A stretch of DNA of 29,042 nucleotides from positions 1 through 29,042 of the IMG/VR virus record IMGVR_UViG_3300048134_000007; one strand, 5' to 3'. The notes beneath the pieces were generated by a model, which saw only the letters and a list, made by a program, of their open reading frames with translations, did no database searches and was not told the origin of the DNA. Position numbers and translations under genes: made by a program. The DNA comes from a virus. Position 1 is the stretch's first letter. Every line of letters starts with the position of its first letter. Shown piece by piece: positions 16,128 through 23,023 of this stretch.

Positions 16128-16796
16128 TTATTTAGATTTTATTTCTTCGATTACATCTTCTTGTAAACCAAGAGACATTTCTTCTCTATTAAAGACATAA
16201 GATACTGTTATGCGCCAGCAGTCAGTAGATGCAGTATGATAGACTAATTTATATGCTGGTTCTATGTATGCTCCAAAATAACTTGCTTTACATTGCCAAC
16301 CAGGTTTATCTTTAATAACAATCTCTTCTTTTGTTTCACCGTCAATATATTTAAAATATCCATTACCAGTTTCAGACCAAGTGAAAATCAAATTATATGC
16401 ACTTGCATTTGCATTGTTATGCCAACTTATAAATCCACCAGGTGGGTACATAACACATAAAGCATTATGTTTAGTACACAATTTTTCTTGCAATTCTGTA
16501 TTAACTATGTTATACTGTTGTATTATCTCTTTTGGTAAATCTTTACCACGATTGCCATCTGCTTTAAAATTGTAGTAATATCCACTTTCTGGATATCCAT
16601 CATGATTTCTACCCATGTTGATAATAGTGTTTTTATGTGAATCTCCAACAAAATGATTTCTATGCTTACTTCTGCCACCCACTTTCCAATCTTTGTTGTT
16701 TCTATTCTCATAAAACCACAAAAAATTATTTAATGAATTTAAAACATCTGTGTTGTTTATAGGTATATCAAGCATATGATTTATCTTTTTGTGCAT
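16128..16796 (-). CDS. 2OG-Fe(II) oxygenase-like protein with HxN in place of HxD
   Basis: This 222-residue protein resembles oxygenase-like proteins of marine T4-like phages. It shows MYPPGGFISWHNNANASAYN (116-135), FTWSETGNGYFKY (138-150) and VYHTASTDCWRITVSYVF (185-202). H126 and H187 would be the two iron histidines and R195 the 2OG-binding arginine, but the acidic ligand expected two residues after H126 is Asn128. It may bind metal differently or be inactive. ATG at 16796 gives a 29-nt overlap with the glycosyltransferase gene. ATG at 16775 (M8) would give an 8-nt overlap (ATGCTTGA) and is an equally plausible start. Neither has a strong Shine-Dalgarno. Family assignment is moderate. Confidence 0.6.
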   Translation of the reverse strand: MHKKINHMLDIPINNTDVLNSLNNFLWFYENRNNKDWKVGGRSKHRNHFVGDSHKNTIINMGRNHDGYPESGYYYNFKADGNRGKDLPKEIIQQYNIVNTELQEKLCTKHNALCVMYPPGGFISWHNNANASAYNLIFTWSETGNGYFKYIDGETKEEIVIKDKPGWQCKASYFGAYIEPAYKLVYHTASTDCWRITVSYVFNREEMSLGLQEDVIEEIKSK

Positions 16797-17502
16797 ATGA
16801 AGAATAATGTCTTATCACAACAGGGTCTTTTGGAAAAGCATTAAAATATCTTTCATAATGTGGAAAATAATTCCAACGTAAATTATCTTTAAAACTATCA
16901 ACTTTTATGTTTTTGTATTTATCAACTTTATTCAACAAATACCATAATGTAGTTTGGTCAAAATCCCATAACTCTTGCCATGGATCCATAGGTAAAATTA
17001 ATTCTTTAGAATATTGTTTTCGAAACAAGTCATTCCAATCATTCATAAAATCTTTAACAAGTGGATTTCTCATATCATAAAGACAAACACCACCACAATA
17101 AGTATAATATTCTCTTACATTTTCGTATGTAAAAGAAGTAATTGCATAAACTTTTTTGTATTTTTCATCTAGTTTATGAAACATCATATCATTATTATTA
17201 AGTTCATCAAATACAGTTGCAATATCTTCGTGTTCTATTTCACTATCTGCATCAATATACATTGTAATGTCGTAAGGAGAGTTTGCCATGCCCCATAGTT
17301 TGGCACGATAATGGTCATCGCAGAAAATTAAATCATCTGCAATATCTTCACGTCCATCTAGAAATTTTTCTTCTGTAACTAAGCAACACTTTGCATCAGG
17401 ATAGTAATCTTTGATTGATTCGATGCAATTGATTGCTAGTGAATAAAAATTAGGTTTTCTTGATGCTACTACTAAGTATCCTTTACTCGGTTTCTTTATC
17501 AT
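16768..17502 (-). CDS. Glycosyltransferase, GT-A/GT8-like
   Basis: This 244-residue protein starts with a GT-A type strand and helix: GYLVVASRKPNFYSLAINCI (8-27), with YYPDAKCCLVTEE. It has the DxD metal/nucleotide-sugar motif in MYIDADSEIE (81-90, D84 and D86). CGGVCLYD (136-143), WDFDQTTLWYLL (179-190) and VVIRHYSSY (228-236) follow the order of GT8-like enzymes, in which a late acidic residue and a C-terminal histidine help hold metal and sugar donor. It overlaps the coiled-coil gene upstream by 20 nt and the oxygenase-like gene downstream. Both donor and acceptor are unknown. Its late, structural-gene setting suggests modification of virion proteins or surface glycans. No signal peptide is visible. 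Confidence 0.82.
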   Translation of the reverse strand: MIKKPSKGYLVVASRKPNFYSLAINCIESIKDYYPDAKCCLVTEEKFLDGREDIADDLIFCDDHYRAKLWGMANSPYDITMYIDADSEIEHEDIATVFDELNNNDMMFHKLDEKYKKVYAITSFTYENVREYYTYCGGVCLYDMRNPLVKDFMNDWNDLFRKQYSKELILPMDPWQELWDFDQTTLWYLLNKVDKYKNIKVDSFKDNLRWNYFPHYERYFNAFPKDPVVIRHYSSYAQKDKSYA

Positions 17503-17926
17503 TCTCTAACTTATCTTGTATTATCATAATTGCATACAAGTTAACTTCTGGAATAGATTTTGCTCGTCTTAACCTACTTTTAAGAATTCTATTTTTTGAT
17601 TCTTTTATGTCTTCTACTTCAAAAGTTTCAAGTTTATAATTAAAAAGTTGCTCTAATCTTTCTGCTTTTCTTTTGTTTATTTCAAGTTGTCTTTGTTGTT
17701 CTTGTTCTTTAAATTTTCTATTGACTCTTTCATCTGTATTTTTATCAATAAATTCTTTTGTTAACTCTTCTACACATTCATCAAACAAAGGGTCACCACG
17801 TTTTAACTTGTGAACTTGACGAACATCTTTAAAACCTTCTTTGTGTTCAGATATACAATTCAATAACTCTTTACTCGGTGTTTCCCAAAAAGCATCTTTT
17901 ATCCAAGTTCTTTTAACATCTGCCAT
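17483..17926 (-). CDS. Charged coiled-coil protein of unknown function
   Basis: I do not recognise this 147-residue protein. The N-terminus RTWIKDAFWETPSKELLNCI (6-25) looks globular. From about 65 to 125 it is a long helix rich in Lys, Glu, Arg and Gln (NRKFKEQEQQRQLEINKRKA, then ERLEQLF), probably a coiled coil. The end (about 125-147) has LYAIMIIQDKLENDKETE. Translation begins after a clear AAGGAG eight nt before ATG. The gene follows the tetrapeptide-repeat protein by 45 nt and overlaps the glycosyltransferase by 20 nt. It may be a chaperone or assembly factor for neighbouring fibre proteins, but this is only suggested by position. Confidence 0.75.
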   Translation of the reverse strand: MADVKRTWIKDAFWETPSKELLNCISEHKEGFKDVRQVHKLKRGDPLFDECVEELTKEFIDKNTDERVNRKFKEQEQQRQLEINKRKAERLEQLFNYKLETFEVEDIKESKNRILKSRLRRAKSIPEVNLYAIMIIQDKLENDKETE

Positions 17927-17971
17927 TATTTATTCTCCTTCTCACTATTATATATCATTTACTTAAAAATG

Positions 17972-19354
17972 TCAAGCAGTTCTTACATATAGTGTATATG
18001 TTTCAATAGTTTCTGTCGCATTGTTAATTAATGCACCAAGAAAATTACCAGTAAACGTTGTTGTAAAATTTGTTGAAAAATCACCAGTAAATGTTTGTGT
18101 AAAATCTTGTGTAAATGTACCAACAAAGTCTTGTGTAAAGTTATTTGCAAAGTTACCTGTAAAATCACCCACAAAATCTCCTGTAAAATCACCTACAAAG
18201 TTAGTTGTCGAGTTACGTGTAAAATCACCCACAAAATTAGTTGTTGAGTTACGTGTATAATTCAAAGAATTATAATTTGCATTAATATCAAATGCTCCTG
18301 TTTCTAAACTAGGATTTCTACCAAGAAAATCACCTGTAAAATCACCAGTAAACGTTGATGCAAAATTACCTGTAAAATCACCAGTAAATGTTGTAGTTGA
18401 GTTACGTGTGAAGTTTTGAGTTGAGTTACGTGTAAATGTATTAGTAAAGTCACCAGTAAATGTTGTTTCAAAGTTACCAGTAAAATTACCAACAAAGTCT
18501 TGAGTAAAATTACCACCAAAGTCACCAACAAAATCTTGTGTATAATCTGTATTTGTTGTAGTGTTTTTAGTATCAACTGCGGCACCTTTTGCAACCCATG
18601 TGCCAGTATCAGTCGGCGCACCTTGAGTAGCACTTTTGATTAAGTATGTCCCTACACCAAGACTACCATTCATGATTCTTGTTTTTGCTCTTTGTCCAAA
18701 CGTGTATTTGATTTCTGCATCTGACATTTCTTGAATACCTTGAAATGTTCCTGAACCACCACTACTTCTTTTTAATGCTACAGGTCTGATAGCAGTTGGT
18801 GCCGTCATTGCAGTTCTACGATAAAGATTGTATGTATTTACTGTTTCTGCATTACCACTTGAATTTACTTTAGTATCTGTAAATAGTCCTGCAATCTTTT
18901 CTGTATAATCGCCACTCGGTGCAGACGTGGCAAGTTTGTACGTACCGGGATAATCGTTTGCAAATATTACTAAATTTAATCTATCAACTAAAGCAGAAAC
19001 TTCTGCATCTGTCATTTCGTGAAGTTCTGCACCACTATTACTGACAAACTCAATAGGATATCTAAAGTCACCACCATCTTCTGCGGCAGTACCTTCTGAT
19101 TGATAAAGAGTTGTTGCAGTTGATGAAGTTGTTAAAGTTCCGTGTGACCCAATTGCTTCATTGAATCGAGTATCAGTAAAAGTACCGACTGTTGCTGGAC
19201 TACCAGAACTTGCAGTTTTTAAACACCCAGGGTCTGTGTCTGCGGCAGTACTTAATTGTAGACCTGCTTGATAGGCAAAGTATTGTTCTTCGGTAGTAGT
19301 GACTTGTTTTAAGTCACCATTTGTTCCTTCTAGTTTTAGTGATACATCGCCCAT
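17972..19354 (-). CDS. Virion protein with three modules and a tetrapeptide (F-x-x-x) repeat
   Basis: This 460-residue protein has three related modules in its first 270 residues. They align at TTEEQ (20-24), MTDAEV (114-119) and MSDAEI (210-215), each followed by a helix, a PG/VG turn and strands ending near T/V-DT-R/K. From 272 to 343 and 366 to 438 a Phe, Tyr or Ser recurs every fourth residue (TGDF, TQDF, VGNF, TRNS units), 37 positions in all. The closing motif ETxxTYxLYxRTA occurs at 170-182 and again at 448-460, so the repeat sits inside the third module. Similar YTRxST / FVGDY-type repeats occur in marine T4-like virion proteins. A late promoter lies 7 nt before ATG. A fibre role is inferred. 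Confidence 0.8.
   Translation of the reverse strand: MGDVSLKLEGTNGDLKQVTTTEEQYFAYQAGLQLSTAADTDPGCLKTASSGSPATVGTFTDTRFNEAIGSHGTLTTSSTATTLYQSEGTAAEDGGDFRYPIEFVSNSGAELHEMTDAEVSALVDRLNLVIFANDYPGTYKLATSAPSGDYTEKIAGLFTDTKVNSSGNAETVNTYNLYRRTAMTAPTAIRPVALKRSSGGSGTFQGIQEMSDAEIKYTFGQRAKTRIMNGSLGVGTYLIKSATQGAPTDTGTWVAKGAAVDTKNTTTNTDYTQDFVGDFGGNFTQDFVGNFTGNFETTFTGDFTNTFTRNSTQNFTRNSTTTFTGDFTGNFASTFTGDFTGDFLGRNPSLETGAFDINANYNSLNYTRNSTTNFVGDFTRNSTTNFVGDFTGDFVGDFTGNFANNFTQDFVGTFTQDFTQTFTGDFSTNFTTTFTGNFLGALINNATETIETYTLYVRTA
18041..18541 (-). repeat. 12-nt coding repeat (tetrapeptide F-x-x-x)
   Basis: Two runs, 18326-18541 and 18041-18259, encode TGDF/VGDF/TQDF/TRNS-type units, with an aromatic or Ser every fourth residue. 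Codons differ between copies, so the pattern is kept at protein level. A TRNSTTNFVGDF unit occurs twice in tandem near 18190-18260. Confidence 0.88.
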
Positions 19355-19361
19355 AATATAC

Positions 19362-19369
19362 TATTTATA
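19362..19369 (-). promoter_or_regulatory. Late promoter core TATAAATA, 7 nt before the tetrapeptide-repeat gene
   Basis: Exact element in the 20-nt gap between genes. With T4-like spacing the transcript would begin within a few bases of ATG at 19354. Confidence 0.72.
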
Positions 19370-19374
19370 TGACA

Positions 19375-19692
19375 TTACCCGTCTGAGTCAGGCATAATAT
19401 AAGTCGAACAATGAGCAGGTCTAATAATCATACATTTTGCATCTGAATCCATTGCTTGAAATTCTGATATCATTCTTGCACTTTGATTTGTTGTTATTTC
19501 AAACATTAATTCTAAATTCTCATTTAAAGTCGATTTATCTGCAAGTTGTTCTGAATCTAGAACTGCACCATTACTATCAATAGCACCAGTTTCCCAAAGT
19601 GAACACATATGAAACATTATTTCTGGTTCTATATCAATTGTCGGTAATTTTACATCATTTGTTGGATTTGTCCCAGTTCTATTAATTGCCAT
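19375..19692 (-). CDS. Conserved-looking small protein of unknown function
   Basis: This 105-residue protein is not recognised. It has an N-terminal low-complexity lead (NRTGTNPTND), then IDIEPEIMFHMCSLWETGAI, a Leu/Glu-rich middle (STLNENLELMFEITTNQ) and a cysteine-containing end (KCMIIRPAHCSTYIMP). Asp-Ser pairs occur four times. A good AAGGAG lies upstream of ATG. It is placed 9 nt after the longer fibre paralogue and 20 nt before the repeat protein, so it is transcribed with the fibre genes. A fibre assembly or structural role is possible but only from context. Confidence 0.7.
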   Translation of the reverse strand: MAINRTGTNPTNDVKLPTIDIEPEIMFHMCSLWETGAIDSNGAVLDSEQLADKSTLNENLELMFEITTNQSARMISEFQAMDSDAKCMIIRPAHCSTYIMPDSDG

Positions 19693-19701
19693 TATTTCTC
19701 C

Positions 19702-21387
19702 TTAATACATTTTCCATGCCATTATTCTTGCAAAACAATAAGTATGGCCTGGATATCCAGCATTAGCATACCTATATCTAATTGTTTCATTTGAATAAAA
19801 TCTTATTGCATAATAACCTGCTCCAGAGAGAATACCTTCTGCTTTAAAGATAGACGTACTCCAGTCTCCAATTGCATTTGCAGAACCGACAACATATTGA
19901 CCATTTAAGTTAGTACTTTTTCCTATCCACATAGAACAATTATCTGCAGTATCACTTGCCACTCTTGCTAGTGTACACCATGCAGAAACCCAATAAGTAC
20001 CAGACCCTATATAAATATAATTACCACTGTGACTAGTACCATTTGCACCTGCCCTAATAACAGTTGCAGTTGGGTGAGTAGTACCACCACTAGGTGTCAA
20101 AGAAACAGAAAATGCACTACCACTTATTCTATCTTCTTTCCAAACATCTGGTGCCCTATTTGCATAAGTACTATTAGAAGTTGAAAGATAACCTACTGTA
20201 GAATTATTATATTGTTGAGCAAATACTTGTGTAAAAGTAGGAGTGGCAGAAATACCTACAGAAAAACTTGAACTACCACCCTGATTCGCAGTAAATGAAG
20301 CAGAACCAGTTAAGTTTGTTCCAGTAGACATACTAAGTGTACCATTTCCTACAGACGAAGATGTAATGTAATTAGCACCATTTGCCAACTGATTATTATT
20401 TGTGATATCATTGTTAAGTGTAATTGTAGTATTACCAGATTGATTTGCAGTAAAAGTACCACTTCCTGATATGTTAGTGCCACCTTGAACTGTAAGTGTA
20501 CCATTATTGATTACTGCCTCGGAACTTGCAGTACCAGTAACATGGCCATTCGCATCAATTGTTAAATCTTGAATAAAAGTATTGCCAGAATTATTTACTG
20601 AACTTGCGCCAGTAACATCGTGGTCTATTTGTATTTTATTACCACCAATCCCAAGAGTTTTTAATGAACTACCACCAAGAACTGACAAAGTATCATTCGC
20701 ACTATCTACTGTAACACTAATTGAACCAGAACCACTATCTGTTGCAATATTTCTAAATACTGCAAGTGCATTTAATGATGCTTTGTTTTCATTAATTGCA
20801 TCAACAAGATTTTTTGCAGTAGTATTTAAATTTGTATGCGGTCTTGCACCAATATCAGAATCAAGTTCGTTGATTGCACCACGAAGAGTGGTTGCAGTTG
20901 TTGTCATTCTCGCTTCTCGATTTATATCTGAATCAAGTCTTTGAATATCTTGTGAAATAGCATTTAAGGCAGATACTACTGTCACTTGTTCAGCAACATC
21001 AAATCCACCACGCCTAGTGTCACTATCTCCACCAGCACTATCTAAACCAGATAAACTACCAAGAAGTTGACTAACATTTGTATTTAATTTGTTTATGCTT
21101 ACTGCAAAATTAGAGTCACGAATATCACTTGCTAGTGTCGATAACTGTCCTAAGTCTGAATCTAGTTCATTGATTGCATTTACTATACTAGTCTTATTCG
21201 TAGTTGTCAAACTTGTTTTCGCACCCATGTTGCTATCAAGTTCGTTAATTGCACCTACTATATCAGAATCTACCGTTGTTGTCAACTTACCAGTTGCACC
21301 TACATCAAGTGACTGATTATTCATATTATCAACTAACTGAGTAAAGTTATCAGTTGTTGATGTTTTAATTGATGTATTTCTGCCCAT
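19702..21387 (-). CDS. Tail fibre protein with unique C-terminal tip (paralogue of next upstream gene)
   Basis: The 561 residues begin with a motif shared with the neighbouring 470-residue protein (TTDNFTQ at 11-17 in both). Repeats of about 28 residues of the type LTTTxKxxIVxAINELDSDxG follow, a fibre repeat seen in many phage tail proteins. A shared block (about 200-290) has NNSGNTFIQDLTIDANGHVT. Residues about 383-561 are a tip domain rich in Gly, aromatic residues and a few Cys, ending ARIMAWKMY. It looks like a beta jelly-roll (C1q/TNF-type) binding knob, an inference from pattern only. The equal N-terminal length of the paralogue fixes the start. TATAAATA lies 5 nt before ATG. Confidence 0.83.
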   Translation of the reverse strand: MGRNTSIKTSTTDNFTQLVDNMNNQSLDVGATGKLTTTVDSDIVGAINELDSNMGAKTSLTTTNKTSIVNAINELDSDLGQLSTLASDIRDSNFAVSINKLNTNVSQLLGSLSGLDSAGGDSDTRRGGFDVAEQVTVVSALNAISQDIQRLDSDINREARMTTTATTLRGAINELDSDIGARPHTNLNTTAKNLVDAINENKASLNALAVFRNIATDSGSGSISVTVDSANDTLSVLGGSSLKTLGIGGNKIQIDHDVTGASSVNNSGNTFIQDLTIDANGHVTGTASSEAVINNGTLTVQGGTNISGSGTFTANQSGNTTITLNNDITNNNQLANGANYITSSSVGNGTLSMSTGTNLTGSASFTANQGGSSSFSVGISATPTFTQVFAQQYNNSTVGYLSTSNSTYANRAPDVWKEDRISGSAFSVSLTPSGGTTHPTATVIRAGANGTSHSGNYIYIGSGTYWVSAWCTLARVASDTADNCSMWIGKSTNLNGQYVVGSANAIGDWSTSIFKAEGILSGAGYYAIRFYSNETIRYRYANAGYPGHTYCFARIMAWKMY

Positions 21388-21392
21388 ATCTC

Positions 21393-21400
21393 TATTTATA
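21393..21400 (-). promoter_or_regulatory. Late promoter core TATAAATA, 5 nt before the 561-residue fibre gene
   Basis: Exact element filling most of the 15-nt gap between the two fibre paralogues. The expected start point is at or next to the A of ATG. Confidence 0.72.
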
Positions 21401-21402
21401 TT

Positions 21403-22815
21403 CTACGCGGTTCTTCTCCACATATATACAACTATATACGGTTGTAAATTGTTGTGAGCAGAACCACTACCTGTACTTGATGTTGTTTCTTCGGAACTGT
21501 TTAAAAGTACGTTATTACTCCCTTGGACAATAGGCGGCCCTCCTATTGAAGAACTATAACTACGACCTGTTTTTACTGTATGAGTGTGAGTGTGAGAAGG
21601 TAATTCTGATACTGTTAGTGTATGTGTTTTTGAACCACCCGTTTCGTTTAAAGTATCAAATTCAGTATCAGAAACGCTTTGACTTACTAATACTCTACCT
21701 TCTCCATATCGAGACCAAGTTCCAAAACCCATTAAAGTTGCTGGACTTGTAGAAACACCCGCATTGATATAAATTGAACCCACTGGATAAATCACGGAGA
21801 AAACTGCAGTTAAAGTTGTTTTTGCAGTATCTAATGCATTTAGTTGGGTTTGTAGTCCCGAAGAGTCAAAACTAATCGCATTAAATTGAGTTTGTATCGC
21901 AGAAGTCACTCCATTTAAGTGACCAAACTCAGTATTCGATACTGTTCCGTCATGAATTTTTTCTGCATTAATCGCCGCACCTGCAGATACATCGGTATTT
22001 GTAATAGCAACTGCACCACTTGAAACTGCAGTAACATGTCCCGCAGAATCCATAGTGACATCTTGAACAAATGTATTACCACTATTATTAACATCTGTTG
22101 CACCAACTACTGTATGGTCAACAAGTAATCTATTACCTGACATAGTGGTTTGAATAATACCGTCTCCAACAATTGCGATTGAACCATTTGCACTATCAAC
22201 CGTGTCACTTCCAGTATCACCACTTATTGTTTGATATCTAAAGACATTACCAATATCTGTTTTCAATTGTGTAACTGCAGAATCATGGTTTGAGTCAAGT
22301 GCATTTATTGCCCTTCTTATAGTCATACCAGTGAATCCAGAATCTAATGCAGAATCACCTATTTCTGCATCTAATTCATTTATACCACCAACAATATTTT
22401 TAGATGTTGTTGTAAGTGTAGTTTTTGCACGAGAAGAACCTACGTCAGAATCTAATGTTCTAACATCTGCAGATAAAGAGTTTAATGCACCACCAACAGT
22501 GGTTCGTTCTGCACTATCATTAAAACCACCAAGTTTGTTTGCACTATCTGGTGTTAATCCGACTAATGAGGCATTACCAGCAGTATGTATTTCATTTATG
22601 GCCGCGGTTATATTCTTTGTGTTTGTATTTAAATTAGTATGAGGTCTGGCACCAATGTCTGAGTCTAACTCATTAATCGCACCAACTAAATCAGAATCAA
22701 CTGTAGTTGTTAATCTTGCAAGACCACCAACTTCTTTACCAATTGTGTTTGTATTATTAATAAACTGTGTAAAGTTATCAGTAGTAAGAGTTTTTGTAAA
22801 ATTACTATCAGTCAT
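21403..22815 (-). CDS. Tail fibre/baseplate protein with gp10-C/collar-type tip
   Basis: The 470 residues share the N-terminal motif, LTTT...AINELDSD repeats and NNSGNTFVQDVTMDSAGHVT block of the 561-residue paralogue. The C-terminal domain (about 338-470) instead has YPVGSIYINAG, GFGTWSRYGEGRVLVSQS, HTLTVSELPSHTHTHTV and HNNLQPYIVVYMWRRTA. That is the signature of the T4 gp10 C-terminal / phage tail-collar domain. The HTHTHT cluster (about 406-411) is where related proteins bind a metal ion with HxH. It probably forms a trimeric short fibre or baseplate pin. It overlaps the upstream 71-residue gene by 8 nt (ATGACTGA) and has only a weak AGAAAG ribosome site, suggesting coupled translation. 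Confidence 0.87.
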   Translation of the reverse strand: MTDSNFTKTLTTDNFTQFINNTNTIGKEVGGLARLTTTVDSDLVGAINELDSDIGARPHTNLNTNTKNITAAINEIHTAGNASLVGLTPDSANKLGGFNDSAERTTVGGALNSLSADVRTLDSDVGSSRAKTTLTTTSKNIVGGINELDAEIGDSALDSGFTGMTIRRAINALDSNHDSAVTQLKTDIGNVFRYQTISGDTGSDTVDSANGSIAIVGDGIIQTTMSGNRLLVDHTVVGATDVNNSGNTFVQDVTMDSAGHVTAVSSGAVAITNTDVSAGAAINAEKIHDGTVSNTEFGHLNGVTSAIQTQFNAISFDSSGLQTQLNALDTAKTTLTAVFSVIYPVGSIYINAGVSTSPATLMGFGTWSRYGEGRVLVSQSVSDTEFDTLNETGGSKTHTLTVSELPSHTHTHTVKTGRSYSSSIGGPPIVQGSNNVLLNSSEETTSSTGSGSAHNNLQPYIVVYMWRRTA

Positions 22816-23023
22816 TTCTTTCTATTAATTTTGTTAACAGAACTTTAATTTCAGAAACATCTTTTTTGAGTTCTTGTATTTCTTGTTCTTGTTGTTTTTC
22901 CTTATTCTTTTTTAATCGTGCTTTTTGTATTTCAGTTGAGTTTGCATTTAAAATAGCGCCAGTCGTTCTGTCTCTCACAAGTCCAGAATTACCTTCAACT
23001 TGTATATACCTTTCTCTATTCAT
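22808..23023 (-). CDS. Small coiled-coil protein of the baseplate/fibre cluster
   Basis: This 71-residue protein starts RERYIQVEGNSGLVRDRTTG, a short globular lead with a VRDxxTGAILN motif. It ends in a highly charged helix (about 30-70: KARLKKNKEKQQEQEIQEL, then KKDVSEIKVLLTKLIE) with heptad-like spacing of Ile, Val and Leu. Small proteins with a YI.VEG...LVRD.rTGAI.N lead occur in T4-like marine phages next to structural genes; their function is unknown to me. Its ATG overlaps the stop of the DUF4815 gene by one base (TAATG) without a Shine-Dalgarno, and its stop overlaps the next start by 8 nt. It therefore depends on coupled translation. Confidence 0.8.
   Translation of the reverse strand: MNRERYIQVEGNSGLVRDRTTGAILNANSTEIQKARLKKNKEKQQEQEIQELKKDVSEIKVLLTKLIERND

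Noticed and set aside
16125-16132. AATAAATA on the minus strand at the end of the oxygenase-like gene
   Set aside because: Overlaps the stop codon, one mismatch, and a perfect element lies 22 nt further on at 16096-16103.
16523-16711. Alternative minus-strand frame inside the oxygenase-like gene
   Set aside because: No domain, no ribosome site, and overlaps the better-supported frame completely.
16916-16923. GATAAATA on the minus strand inside the glycosyltransferase gene
   Set aside because: Encodes Asp-Lys-Tyr in frame; no gene start lies close downstream.
18304-18633. Second minus-strand frame through the tetrapeptide repeat (Leu/Val/Ile-rich)
   Set aside because: It is the frame-shifted reading of the 12-nt repeat; the other frame continues into the conserved modules on both sides.
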